DNA from: a virus
IMG/VR virus record: IMGVR_UViG_3300032291_001069
Coordinates: 1-36,574 of that record
Length of the DNA: 36,574 nt
Strand: one strand, 5' to 3'
Below the pieces are notes generated by a model. That model ran no database searches. It had not been told where the DNA came from and saw nothing but the letters and a program-made list of their open reading frames with translations. This document shows positions 28,564 to 35,877 of the stretch, one piece after another; the stretch's first letter is position 1, and every line of letters begins with the position of its first letter. The position numbers and the translations under genes are program-made.

Positions 28564-28572
28564 GTCTATACT
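28546..28572 (+). promoter_or_regulatory. Promoter overlapping the terminator
   Basis: TTGACT (28546-28551) lies in the 3' arm of the terminator and TATACT (28567-28572) just after the T-run, with a short 15-base spacer. It is the best candidate promoter for the rightward operon, whose first ATG is at 28599. The short spacer suggests a need for an activator. Confidence 0.5.
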
Positions 28573-28598
28573 ATGTGGTTATTGGTAGAGAGGTTAAT

Positions 28599-28820
28599 AT
28601 GATTACAGAGTTAGTGCTGGAAAGTGGTGTGAGTATGCCTAGACCTAGGGTTGTCTATGCTTATCCTTACGAGGATATGGAGGTAGGGGATAGCTTTTGT
28701 GTACCGCTAGAAGCCCGTGCAAAGGTCTTAAACGCCAATTACAGGGCTGGTAAGAGGTTGGGTAGGGTGTTCACTGCCAAGACGGATGGTGACCAGGTAA
28801 GGGTTTGGAGGACTGCATAG
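28599..28820 (+). CDS. First rightward gene, small hypothetical (73 aa)
   Basis: Contains PRPRVVYAYPYEDMEVGDSF and CVPLEARAKVLNANYRAGKR, then RVFTAKTDGDQVRVWRT. The YPYEDMEVGDSFxxP...A...A..YR.G..F..R...DGxRVWRxA pattern is widespread in phages (small early/replication-region proteins of unknown role). ATG 28599 is chosen for the AGAGAGG site upstream; an in-frame GTG at 28575 lacks one. The end overlaps the next GTG by one base. Confidence 0.7.
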   Translation: MITELVLESGVSMPRPRVVYAYPYEDMEVGDSFCVPLEARAKVLNANYRAGKRLGRVFTAKTDGDQVRVWRTA

Positions 28821-29035
28821 TGTCAGAGCTGCTGTGGATGAATGAAGACGAGTTGCGGGAGGCATGTCGCCTCTTGGCTAACCGTGTTTATCAGACAGAG
28901 CAGAGGATGTTGATGATGGCTATGGGTATACAGGAAGCTGTGGAGTATGGATACAAGGTTGGCTACGAGGATGGCATTACGGGACAGTCGTATTCGGCTA
29001 CAGCAAGAGATGAGGCGAGCCTTGTCTTGCATTAA
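28820..29035 (+). CDS. Small helical hypothetical protein (71 aa)
   Basis: GTG 28820 shares its first base with the preceding TAG and has GGAGG upstream. The product is helical (MNEDELREACRLLANRVYQT, MLMMAMGIQEAVEYGYKVGY) and ends in a polar tail. No family recognised. Confidence 0.6.
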   Translation: MSELLWMNEDELREACRLLANRVYQTEQRMLMMAMGIQEAVEYGYKVGYEDGITGQSYSATARDEASLVLH

Positions 29036-29171
29036 GAAGATGGACAAGATTAGGCTGGCAAAGGAGTGGGAGGAGAAGTACAACCCTACCCACTACCGAG
29101 AGTTAATAGCATGTGCCAAGAACAAGGAAGTAGCGATAGCTATTGCCAACTGGAAAACAGATGAACTTTGA
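29010..29171 (+). CDS. Small basic protein before terminase, start uncertain (53 aa)
   Basis: The core KEWEEKYNPTHYRELIACAK followed by NKEVAIAIANWK looks like a real helical protein, and the frame ends inside the terminase start. Possible starts are ATG 28947, 29010 and 29040; none has a strong ribosome site, and 29040 directly follows the upstream stop. Position before the large terminase makes a small-terminase-like role conceivable, but the size is small for that. Confidence 0.45.
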   Translation: MRRALSCIKKMDKIRLAKEWEEKYNPTHYRELIACAKNKEVAIAIANWKTDEL

Positions 29172-30915
29172 TTTAAAGAAGTTTTACAAGTTCTGTTCCG
29201 AACTCAAGATTGAGACTAAGGAAGAGGGCTTGAAGAAGATGGGTAACCTGTTGGGTACTCAGACATATGTGATGGACGAGATACAGAAAGGCTTAGATGA
29301 AGACATCCACTTCTTTGTCATTCTCAAAGGTAGGCAGCTTGGTATAACAACTATTTCCTTGGCACTTGACCTTTACTGGCAGTTCACCCATCCTGGATGG
29401 CAAGGTACATTGGTTGCGGATACAGAAGAGAACAGAGACATGTTCCGTTCAACACTGGCTATGTATATCGAAGGACTCCCTAAAGAGTACAAGATACCGC
29501 TGGTTGCCCACAATAGAAACCAAATGGTTCTCAAGAACAGGTCAAGACTCTTTTACCAAATCGCTGGTAACAAATCTAGACTGGGGCAAGGTAAAGCTAT
29601 CACTTACCTACATGGGACAGAGACTGCCTCATGGGGTAACGAAGAAGGCCTAGCCTCCCTGATAGCTTCACTTGCTGAGAAGAACCCTGAAAGGCTGTAC
29701 ATGTTTGAGAGTACGGCTCAAGGCTTCAACATGTTCCACGACATGTACAAGACTGCCAAGCGAGCAAAGACTCAACGTGCAATCTTCTGCGGTTGGTGGA
29801 GGAATGAGTATTACCAAGTCCCTGCTGACTCCAACATCTATAAGGTGTATTGGGATGGCAAGCTGACAGGTGAAGAGAAAGAGTGGCACAAAGATATTAA
29901 GAAGCTCTACGGCTTTGAGATTAACTCTCGTCAGATGGCTTGGTGGAGATGGAAGATGTACGAAGGTATCAAAGACGATGCCCTGATGTACCAAGAGTTT
30001 CCACCCACTGAGGACTATGCCTTTGTGATGACTGGCACATCCTTCTTCTCACATACCCGCTGTACGGAAGCTGCCAAGCTCAGTAAGAAGACAGAGTGTG
30101 ATTACTACAGGTATTCTTTTGGTCAACTGTTCCAAGACACAGAAGTCCTCAAGTCCACTGAAAGACTGGGTTCTCTCAAAGTATGGGAAGAGCCTATAGA
30201 CAGTGCCTACTACGTTATTGGTGCTGACCCTGCCTACGGCAGCTCTGATTGGGCAGACAGGTTCTGTATTCAGGTCTACCGCTGTTATGCAGATGGCTTA
30301 GACCAAGTAGCAGAGTTTGCAACCTCTGAACTCAACACCTACCAGTTTGCGTGGGTGATAGCTCACCTTGCAGGAGCCTACAAGAACTCTACCCTTAACT
30401 TGGAAGTTAACGGACCAGGGCAAGCTGTGATTAACGAACTCAGAAACTTAAAACGCTTGGCTACCTCTATGGGCGGGGCTACAGGGCGGGACTTGATGGA
30501 TGTGTTGGGTAGCATGACAAACTACATTTGGCGCAGGAATGACACGCTAGGGGGCTTGTCAAACAGCATTGGATACCTAACTACAAGCAACAGCAAGGAA
30601 CGTATGTTGCAGTACATGAAAGACTATTTTGAGCGGGGCATGATGGGCATCTTCAGCATGGATACCTTAGAAGAAATGAAAGGTATCGTGCGAGAAGGTG
30701 GCTTTTTGGGTGCACCTGGTCGGGGTAAAGATGACCGTGTGATTGCCTCTGCCCTTGCTGCTGTTGCCTACGCAGAGCAGATTCAGCCTAGATTGATAGC
30801 ACACAAGCTCTCCCGCAATGTGAGCGCAGCACAAGAGTCTTTCTCCCCTGAACAAATTGCTGTTGGCAGAAACGTAAGTGATTACTTAAAGAGGATTGGA
30901 ATGTATGGTTCATGA
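29161..30915 (+). CDS. Terminase large subunit (584 aa)
   Basis: This is the ATPase-nuclease that packages DNA into the prohead through the portal. A Walker A-like LKGRQLGITT lies at residues 55-64. YLHGTETASW (about 148-157) is in the Walker B region. The RNase H-like nuclease has YYVIGADPAYGSSDWADR with D356 as first acidic residue and GKDDRVIASAL with D524/D525. The length is normal for the family. ATG 29161 is used rather than an upstream TTG at 29143. The end overlaps the next gene by 11 bases. Confidence 0.9.
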   Translation: MNFDLKKFYKFCSELKIETKEEGLKKMGNLLGTQTYVMDEIQKGLDEDIHFFVILKGRQLGITTISLALDLYWQFTHPGWQGTLVADTEENRDMFRSTLAMYIEGLPKEYKIPLVAHNRNQMVLKNRSRLFYQIAGNKSRLGQGKAITYLHGTETASWGNEEGLASLIASLAEKNPERLYMFESTAQGFNMFHDMYKTAKRAKTQRAIFCGWWRNEYYQVPADSNIYKVYWDGKLTGEEKEWHKDIKKLYGFEINSRQMAWWRWKMYEGIKDDALMYQEFPPTEDYAFVMTGTSFFSHTRCTEAAKLSKKTECDYYRYSFGQLFQDTEVLKSTERLGSLKVWEEPIDSAYYVIGADPAYGSSDWADRFCIQVYRCYADGLDQVAEFATSELNTYQFAWVIAHLAGAYKNSTLNLEVNGPGQAVINELRNLKRLATSMGGATGRDLMDVLGSMTNYIWRRNDTLGGLSNSIGYLTTSNSKERMLQYMKDYFERGMMGIFSMDTLEEMKGIVREGGFLGAPGRGKDDRVIASALAAVAYAEQIQPRLIAHKLSRNVSAAQESFSPEQIAVGRNVSDYLKRIGMYGS

Positions 30916-31711
30916 CCAACTGACCATCGTGTCTGTGTATGGGCACAACAATGGTGCATCTGCCATACCTTCCATAGTGAAGTCTATGCAAGAGTTGCCA
31001 GGCTCACAGGGCTTGCTCATCTCCATAGAAGAACCCCCAAACTTGCCAAGCAATGTAGTCTGGAAGCGTTGCCACAACATAGACTACCTTGGGTATTCCC
31101 TCTTCATGATGCACGGCTTGTACGCCTACATAGAGACTGACTACTGCCTTATCGTCCAAGACGATGGGTGGGTGCTTAACGGAAAGAACTTCAAGCCTGA
31201 ATACTATGACTACGATTACATAGGCGCACCCTCACATTGCGCTTTTGGTGATGGTAATCTGTACCTACACTTTTCTTGGATTCAAGCTACAGAGCCTGTG
31301 AAGGTAGTGCAGAACGGCGGGTTTTCCCTGAGAAGTAAGCGTTTCTTAGAAGCCTGTAATAAGCACGGCATCATGCACTTGAATAGCAATGAAATACACG
31401 GTTGGAATGAGGATGCACAACTCTCAGCTATATTGAAGCCGCTTCTTCAGTCTTATGGTTATAAGTATTGCCCTGATGAGATAGCCAAATACTTCAGCAT
31501 AGAGTATGTGGGGAACGGTTTTCACGAAGATGGCTTTGATTACAACAAGTTATTGGGACATCATGCCCAGTCAAGGAAGCTGGTAAGCACTAACCACATA
31601 GTTGTCCCCTCTGACCCGACAAAAGCATACGGAGAAGTGGACTTTTTAGACTTCTTGCAAGGCCAAGGATACACATTGGAGTACAGATATGACCCCGTTA
31701 AGCAAGCGTGA
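30905..31711 (+). CDS. DUF5672-type glycosyltransferase-like protein (268 aa)
   Basis: DYCLIVQDDGWVLNGKNFKP, DYDYIGAPSHCAFGDG and VQNGGFSLRSKRFLEACNKH, followed by GWNEDAQLS, match DUF5672 proteins (PF18922 as I recall), thought to be GT-A-like glycosyltransferases; QDDG would be the metal motif and NEDAQ the catalytic acidic pair. Placement between terminase and portal is unusual and suggests a morphon insertion. The target could be a virion or host surface glycan. ATG 30905 has AGAGGA upstream inside terminase. Confidence 0.75.
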   Translation: MVHDQLTIVSVYGHNNGASAIPSIVKSMQELPGSQGLLISIEEPPNLPSNVVWKRCHNIDYLGYSLFMMHGLYAYIETDYCLIVQDDGWVLNGKNFKPEYYDYDYIGAPSHCAFGDGNLYLHFSWIQATEPVKVVQNGGFSLRSKRFLEACNKHGIMHLNSNEIHGWNEDAQLSAILKPLLQSYGYKYCPDEIAKYFSIEYVGNGFHEDGFDYNKLLGHHAQSRKLVSTNHIVVPSDPTKAYGEVDFLDFLQGQGYTLEYRYDPVKQA

Positions 31712-32078
31712 ACTCACAAAACACATGCAAAGGTTCAATGCCGACAAGGATAGAGGCATCTCTATAGCCCTGTTTGCCGAACTTGCAGGTATAAGTCATG
31801 GGCATTTCTATGATGTTTTCATCTATAACACCGAACCACTCACCGAAACGGTGCAGCGTAGGGTCAGTAAAGCCTACCAACAGTGGAAAGCAGGTAACGT
31901 AAAGGTGATGAAACGCATAGATAACACCCGATATGTGGACTACAGAAAGACATCTCAGCCCGTATTTATGCCAAAAATGGGGTTACAAGTAACGTCAGAT
32001 GGCATAAAAGTGAAGGTTGGGATGGTAAACAGGCACGATTACAGCGAAATAACACTTGACGAAGCACTTAGGGGGTAA
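31689..32078 (+). CDS. Probable HTH DNA-binding protein (129 aa)
   Basis: Residues about 20-60 (GISIALFAELAGISHGHFYD...TETVQRRVSKAYQQW) have the spacing of a Cro/repressor-type helix-turn-helix (LAELAGIS as helix 2 and turn). The C-terminal half is basic with strands (LQVTSDGIKVKVGMVNRHDY). Its place near terminase could mean a role in packaging or late regulation. It overlaps the upstream gene by 23 bases. Confidence 0.6.
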   Translation: MTPLSKRELTKHMQRFNADKDRGISIALFAELAGISHGHFYDVFIYNTEPLTETVQRRVSKAYQQWKAGNVKVMKRIDNTRYVDYRKTSQPVFMPKMGLQVTSDGIKVKVGMVNRHDYSEITLDEALRG

Positions 32079-32080
32079 AA

Positions 32081-32587
32081 ATGGCAATTCTGAGAGACTA
32101 TTACTGCACAAACCACGGTATTTTTGAGGCTTGGGAGCCAGAATGCCCTATGAAACTGTGTAAAGGGGACATTTCCATTGTTCACTTGAAGCCTGTGGGC
32201 ACAAGGTCACCAAAAACATCCGCAACCGACAAAAACTTAAAGCAACTTGCTATTGAGTACGACATGACGGATATTAAGTCCACCAAAGCTGGTGAACACC
32301 AGACTGGCTACATGAAACGCAAGAATAAGCTCACAGACAAGCAGTTTGCCGAGGCTACAGACGCTATGCAAGCCCAAAATCAGCAGCAACAGCGGCAATC
32401 TCGCCCTGGCGACTCTGTAATCTGGGGCGGTGGAGGCAACATTAGCATGAAATCTGTGATGGGTGGACAATTTAAGTCTGTTAACGGAGAATCTGTAGGC
32501 ATCAATCCCAAAGCAGCGGGTGACCTGCAAGGGCCGAGAACTGCCAGTTATATGGCAGACCCAGATAACTTACAGGTGAAGCAATGA
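32081..32587 (+). CDS. Hypothetical protein upstream of portal (168 aa)
   Basis: The N-terminus has YYCTNHGIFEAWEPECPMKLC, with two Cys and a His in a zinc-ribbon-like arrangement reminiscent of FmdB-type regulators. The rest is Gln/Gly-rich and probably flexible (QAQNQQQQRQSRPGD, SVIWGGGGNISMKSVMGGQF). The end overlaps the portal ATG by four bases. Function unknown; it recurs as a portal-adjacent gene in related phages as far as I recall. Confidence 0.6.
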   Translation: MAILRDYYCTNHGIFEAWEPECPMKLCKGDISIVHLKPVGTRSPKTSATDKNLKQLAIEYDMTDIKSTKAGEHQTGYMKRKNKLTDKQFAEATDAMQAQNQQQQRQSRPGDSVIWGGGGNISMKSVMGGQFKSVNGESVGINPKAAGDLQGPRTASYMADPDNLQVKQ

Positions 32588-34197
32588 GAATTCCTAAAGA
32601 ACCAGTAGCCAGAGAACAGTTCTATCTTGACCTTATAGAAAAGTGTCTCGTCAGTCGTGAGCAGCGCAAAGTAGATTATTCATCTCTGCGAAGCTACTAC
32701 CTGTTTGGTAACGCACCTGATGACGTACCTGCCATCTACAACAAGATTTACCCGCACATAGACCAACTTACCTCGTTCCTGTATTCAGCAGAAACCACCA
32801 AGTTCTCTATCCACACGGGTGCGGCTGTATCTGTAGATGAACAGATTAAAGTCCCAACCCTTTCCAAAGCCTTGAATGACGAATGGCTAAATAGCAATGC
32901 TGACCAGGTGTTCTCAACAGCAGTAACGTGGTCACTTTGCTACAACACAACCTTTGTCAAGCTCGTGATTAACAATGGTATCCACCCCTACATGGTAGAA
33001 CCCGCCTGTATTGGCGTACTACGTGAAGACAGTGCATATACAGACAGACAAGAAGCTCTAGTCCACTCCTACTACATCACAAAGTCCGAGTTGTTTGACA
33101 GACTTTACAGCCATCCCGACAGAGATGCTATCGTCAAACGAGTCATGTCTACACAGCATGAGCGTACCGAAATTGCCAACGGTATCCAGCGCATCATCCT
33201 CTCTCAAACTAACCCGTCCATGTACGGTAACGTCAACTTAGACCTGTCTGGTAACCCCACCTACAAAGCCCAAGTCTCAGAAGATACCATTGAGATGATT
33301 GAACTTTGGGTATGGAATGACGAGACAAAAGATTATCAAGTTGTAACCAAAGCAGACCCCAACGTCATTATTTATGACCGCTCTGGCGAAAGCATGTTCC
33401 TCAAAGGTGAGCTGCCTTTCATCCAAATCTGCCCCAATCCACTGTACGACTACTACTGGGGTGCGTCTGAAGTCCAACGCTTGATTTACCTTCAGCAATT
33501 ACGCAACAAGCGCATGACGGAAATCTTAGACTTGCTCTCCAAACAAGTCAGCCCACCTACCGCCCTGATTGGCTTTACAGGCATCTTGGACGAGAAGAAC
33601 TTTGCGCTCAACCGTGCTGGTGGCTTGCTTGCAACCGATATGCCAAATGCAAAAGTAGAGAAGTTAGCACCTACTATCCCGCCTGATTTGTTCCGTGAGA
33701 TTGGAGAAGTTGACCTGATGTTTGAAGAAGCATCTGGCATTGTTTCTGTGCTGCAAGGCAGAGGTGAAGCAGGTGTACGCTCCTCTGGTCACGCATCCAC
33801 GCTTGCACGACTAGGCTCAAGCCGAGCCAAGAAACGGGCACTCGTTATTGAAGACAGCTTAGAAAAGATGGCTACCCTGTACCTTAAATGTATGCAGGTG
33901 TATGACAACACCCATTACACAGACGGGCGTGGTATAAAATTTATTGCAGACCAGTTCACCCGTGATTTTGTTGTGAAAGTGGATGCTCACTCAAATTCAC
34001 CTATCTTTATGGAAGACAGCCGTAAGATGGCGTTTGAGTTGTTCCAGGCTGGTGTAATTGACAAAGAATCTTTGCTTGACATGATTGAGCCTCCAATGAA
34101 ACAATTATTGTTGGAACGCTTGAAAAAGGCAGAGGAAAAGCAACAAGCTCAACCTCCAACGCCAGAAGGTAAACCAAACTTACAAAAGGTGGCATGA
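32584..34197 (+). CDS. Portal (head-to-tail connector) protein (537 aa)
   Basis: Size, position after terminase and before scaffold, and the stretches NKIYPHIDQLTSFLYSAETT, MVEPACIGVLREDSAYTDRQ, ELPFIQICPNPLYDYYWGAS and VQRLIYLQQLRNKRMTEILD all fit portal proteins of podoviruses; the last is the start of the long stem/wing helices. The dodecameric ring forms the DNA entry channel and binds terminase. The C-terminal 30 residues are Gln/Pro-rich. The end overlaps the next ATG by four bases. Confidence 0.85.
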   Translation: MRIPKEPVAREQFYLDLIEKCLVSREQRKVDYSSLRSYYLFGNAPDDVPAIYNKIYPHIDQLTSFLYSAETTKFSIHTGAAVSVDEQIKVPTLSKALNDEWLNSNADQVFSTAVTWSLCYNTTFVKLVINNGIHPYMVEPACIGVLREDSAYTDRQEALVHSYYITKSELFDRLYSHPDRDAIVKRVMSTQHERTEIANGIQRIILSQTNPSMYGNVNLDLSGNPTYKAQVSEDTIEMIELWVWNDETKDYQVVTKADPNVIIYDRSGESMFLKGELPFIQICPNPLYDYYWGASEVQRLIYLQQLRNKRMTEILDLLSKQVSPPTALIGFTGILDEKNFALNRAGGLLATDMPNAKVEKLAPTIPPDLFREIGEVDLMFEEASGIVSVLQGRGEAGVRSSGHASTLARLGSSRAKKRALVIEDSLEKMATLYLKCMQVYDNTHYTDGRGIKFIADQFTRDFVVKVDAHSNSPIFMEDSRKMAFELFQAGVIDKESLLDMIEPPMKQLLLERLKKAEEKQQAQPPTPEGKPNLQKVA

Positions 34198-34376
34198 TGG
34201 TTTCAAACAACGCTGGAATGACACAGCCTACGGCTGACCAACCACGGGTGGATACCGCTTCTTTGAAAAGAAATGAAGCTGCACCTAACTTGACAATGCG
34301 TCAAACAGGGTATAAAACCTCATACGGGAGGAGTCAACGTGACTCTAACCGCAAACAATATGGGAGTACAAGATGA
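34194..34376 (+). CDS. Small basic protein after portal (60 aa)
   Basis: Polar, Arg/Lys/Gln-rich and probably disordered (TADQPRVDTASLKRNEAAPN, RQTGYKTSYGRSQRDSNRKQ). It starts inside the portal stop and ends inside the next mini-gene (ATGA both times). No hydrophobic core is evident. Function unknown. Confidence 0.5.
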   Translation: MMVSNNAGMTQPTADQPRVDTASLKRNEAAPNLTMRQTGYKTSYGRSQRDSNRKQYGSTR

Positions 34377-34414
34377 ACATGAAGGCAAAAAGTGGACGTA
34401 AGTGCCGCCGTTAA
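34373..34414 (+). CDS. Candidate 13-aa basic peptide
   Basis: ATG 34373 overlaps the preceding TGA and reads MNMKAKSGRKCRR before TAA. Seven of 13 residues are... mostly Lys/Arg (K, K, R, K, R, R). The ATGA coupling is the same as at neighbouring genes, which argues for translation, but so short a frame could be chance. Confidence 0.3.
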   Translation: MNMKAKSGRKCRR

Positions 34415-34481
34415 TCCAAGATTCCGCAAGGAAGGGTGTGGCTGCCTCCCCTTTGAGGTGGCCTTGTAAAAGGAAATTATC
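34415..34481 (+). other. Short spacer with weak hairpin
   Basis: CCTC/GAGG around 34446-34459 could form a small stem, ending just before the AAAAGGAAATTATC leader of the next mini-gene. Nothing else is visible. Confidence 0.25.
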
Positions 34482-34556
34482 ATGATGTACGGAAAAGCAA
34501 AAATGGCTCCTAAAATGGCTCGTATGGGACGCAAAGCCCGTAAAGGTCGTAAGTAA
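34482..34556 (+). CDS. 24-aa highly basic peptide
   Basis: ATGATG at 34482 has AAAAGGAA seven bases upstream, a better ribosome site than many full-size genes. The peptide MMYGKAKMAPKMARMGRKAR continues with KGRK: 11 of 24 residues are Lys or Arg and five are Met, with no acidic residue. Charge suggests binding to DNA, RNA or the acidic scaffold. It lies between portal and scaffold-like genes. Similar mini-proteins are usually missed by gene callers. Confidence 0.5.
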   Translation: MMYGKAKMAPKMARMGRKARKGRK

Positions 34557-34563
34557 TGTCTAC

Positions 34564-34623
34564 AGAGGGCTGACAAAAAATGCCCTCTACCTATTGACAA
34601 AATGTTTGTAAGTGGTTACAAAC
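34564..34623 (+). promoter_or_regulatory. Hairpin, sigma70-like promoter and palindrome before the capsid genes
   Basis: AGAGGGC/GCCCTCT (34564-34570 with 34582-34588) is a perfect seven-pair stem without a T-run. TTGACA (34594-34599), a 17-base spacer and TACAAA (34617-34622) form a promoter candidate. GTTTGTAA/TTACAAAC (34604-34611 with 34616-34623), a perfect eight-pair palindrome, covers the -10 and could be an operator or a 5' RNA hairpin. It may boost scaffold and capsid expression. Confidence 0.5.
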
Positions 34624-34639
34624 ACGGCAAGGAGTGATT

Positions 34640-35098
34640 ATGAGTGTTCCACCAGATAAGTTGATGGAGTTAATGAAAGGTAGCCAAGCGGCTGCGGGTG
34701 CACCCACCCCTAACGAAATGCCAGAAGAAATGGATACGGAACTTCCTGAAGCTCCTCCAATGGCTTCTCCCATGTCCACTCCAGAACCCAAGATGGGAAA
34801 TAAGGAAGCTGCACTTATTAACATAAGTATGGCTATTGACTTGCTTGAACAATCCCTTCCTGCTCTTGGCTCTGTTTCAGAAGAGGGCAAAAAAGCCCTC
34901 AACGCTATTCGGATGCTTTCAGGTCTGATTGGTCAGAAAAAAGGCAAGACTGACGAATTACAGCAATCTGAAATTCTTCAGTTACTGCAAACCTTGCCAC
35001 AGGCGGGTGGTGCTACCCCTGAAGGCAGAGCAATGGCTCAAGCACCTATCCCTGGTATGCCGCCACAAGGCGGTATGCCTCCTCCCCCCCCAATGTAA
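34640..35098 (+). CDS. Acidic, Pro/Met-rich protein between portal and capsid (152 aa)
   Basis: Residues 20-60 are acidic and Pro/Met-rich (NEMPEEMDTELPEAPPMASP). Residues about 60-100 form a helical, conserved-looking core (KEAALINISMAIDLLEQSLP). The C-terminus is Gly/Pro/Met-rich and ends in PPPPPM. ATG 34640 has AAGGAG six bases upstream. An assembly or scaffold-accessory role is inferred from position and its acidic, flexible character. Confidence 0.55.
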   Translation: MSVPPDKLMELMKGSQAAAGAPTPNEMPEEMDTELPEAPPMASPMSTPEPKMGNKEAALINISMAIDLLEQSLPALGSVSEEGKKALNAIRMLSGLIGQKKGKTDELQQSEILQLLQTLPQAGGATPEGRAMAQAPIPGMPPQGGMPPPPPM

Positions 35099-35107
35099 GG
35101 AATCAAA

Positions 35108-35290
35108 ATGGAACTCTTTAAGCCCAGAGGCGCAGCAGCACCTCGCAAACCAACTGACAACAACCAACAAAATGGCGTTGTCACCAACACACCACGTTTC
35201 TCTCAGTTTGGCGGCTTGAGCGCACCAAACAAAGTGAACAAATCAAGCATGGCTGTCCAAAAGCCAGGCGATGGTAAGCGTGTAATTTAA
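35108..35290 (+). CDS. Small basic protein (60 aa)
   Basis: Hydrophilic and basic (FKPRGAAAPRKPTDNNQQNG, SAPNKVNKSSMAVQKPGDGK), probably unfolded alone. Leader AAGGAATCAAA. It lies between the acidic protein and the scaffold-like gene. Function unknown; it could be a minor head protein. Confidence 0.5.
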   Translation: MELFKPRGAAAPRKPTDNNQQNGVVTNTPRFSQFGGLSAPNKVNKSSMAVQKPGDGKRVI

Positions 35291-35311
35291 TCGTATAAAG
35301 AGGGTAACTTT

Positions 35312-35842
35312 ATGTCACTAGAAAATCTTTCCTTAGAAGCCCGTGATGAGTTGGCAGCACTTGCTCAAACTCTTGCGGAAAATCCTGAAACTCGCAAAGA
35401 CTTCTTGCGTATGACTAAGAAGGTCAAACCAGACCTTCCTATTCCAGAACTTGACATTGAAGACTACACACAACGTGCGGTTAACCGCTCTGAAGACCGT
35501 GTGCAAGCCTTGGAAGCCAAGTTGCGTGAGAAAGAAGCAATTGAAGAACTTCAAAAGCGCAGACAATCTTTGATGAAAAAAGGTTTGATTTCTAATGAGT
35601 CAGAAGTCGGTGATGTAGAAAAAATTATGTTGGAGCGTGGTATCACTAACCACGAAACAGCAGCCGAATACCATCAGTGGATGAAGCAAGCAGCAGTGCC
35701 TACTTCAACTGGATACAACCCAAGTGCTGTCAAGCAATTTGACTTGAACAAGTATTGGAAGAATCCAGTAGCCGCTGCTCGTAATGAGGCAATGAATGCA
35801 CTCAATGACCTGCGGAAACCGCAACGTCCTATTGGGTTGTAA
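35312..35842 (+). CDS. Scaffold-like capsid assembly protein (176 aa)
   Basis: Almost wholly helical and highly charged. A coiled coil is visible at about residues 55-95 (NRSEDRVQALEAKLREKEAI...LQKRRQSLMKKG), and the C-terminus is basic (EAMNALNDLRKPQRPIGL), as in scaffold proteins that bind capsid through a basic C-terminal helix. Its position directly before the capsid gene supports this. Short for a scaffold but within the observed range. Leader is GAGGGTAACTTT. Confidence 0.65.
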   Translation: MSLENLSLEARDELAALAQTLAENPETRKDFLRMTKKVKPDLPIPELDIEDYTQRAVNRSEDRVQALEAKLREKEAIEELQKRRQSLMKKGLISNESEVGDVEKIMLERGITNHETAAEYHQWMKQAAVPTSTGYNPSAVKQFDLNKYWKNPVAAARNEAMNALNDLRKPQRPIGL

Positions 35843-35864
35843 GAGGGTAATTTTTTAAACCACG

Positions 35865-35877
35865 TAAGGAGGCCTTA
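35865..35877 (+). promoter_or_regulatory. Hairpin TAAGG-AGG-CCTTA at the capsid start
   Basis: A perfect five-pair stem with triloop AGG contains the whole AAGGAGG ribosome site. The A of ATG 35877 is the last base of the 3' arm. It may tune translation of the most abundant protein. Confidence 0.5.
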
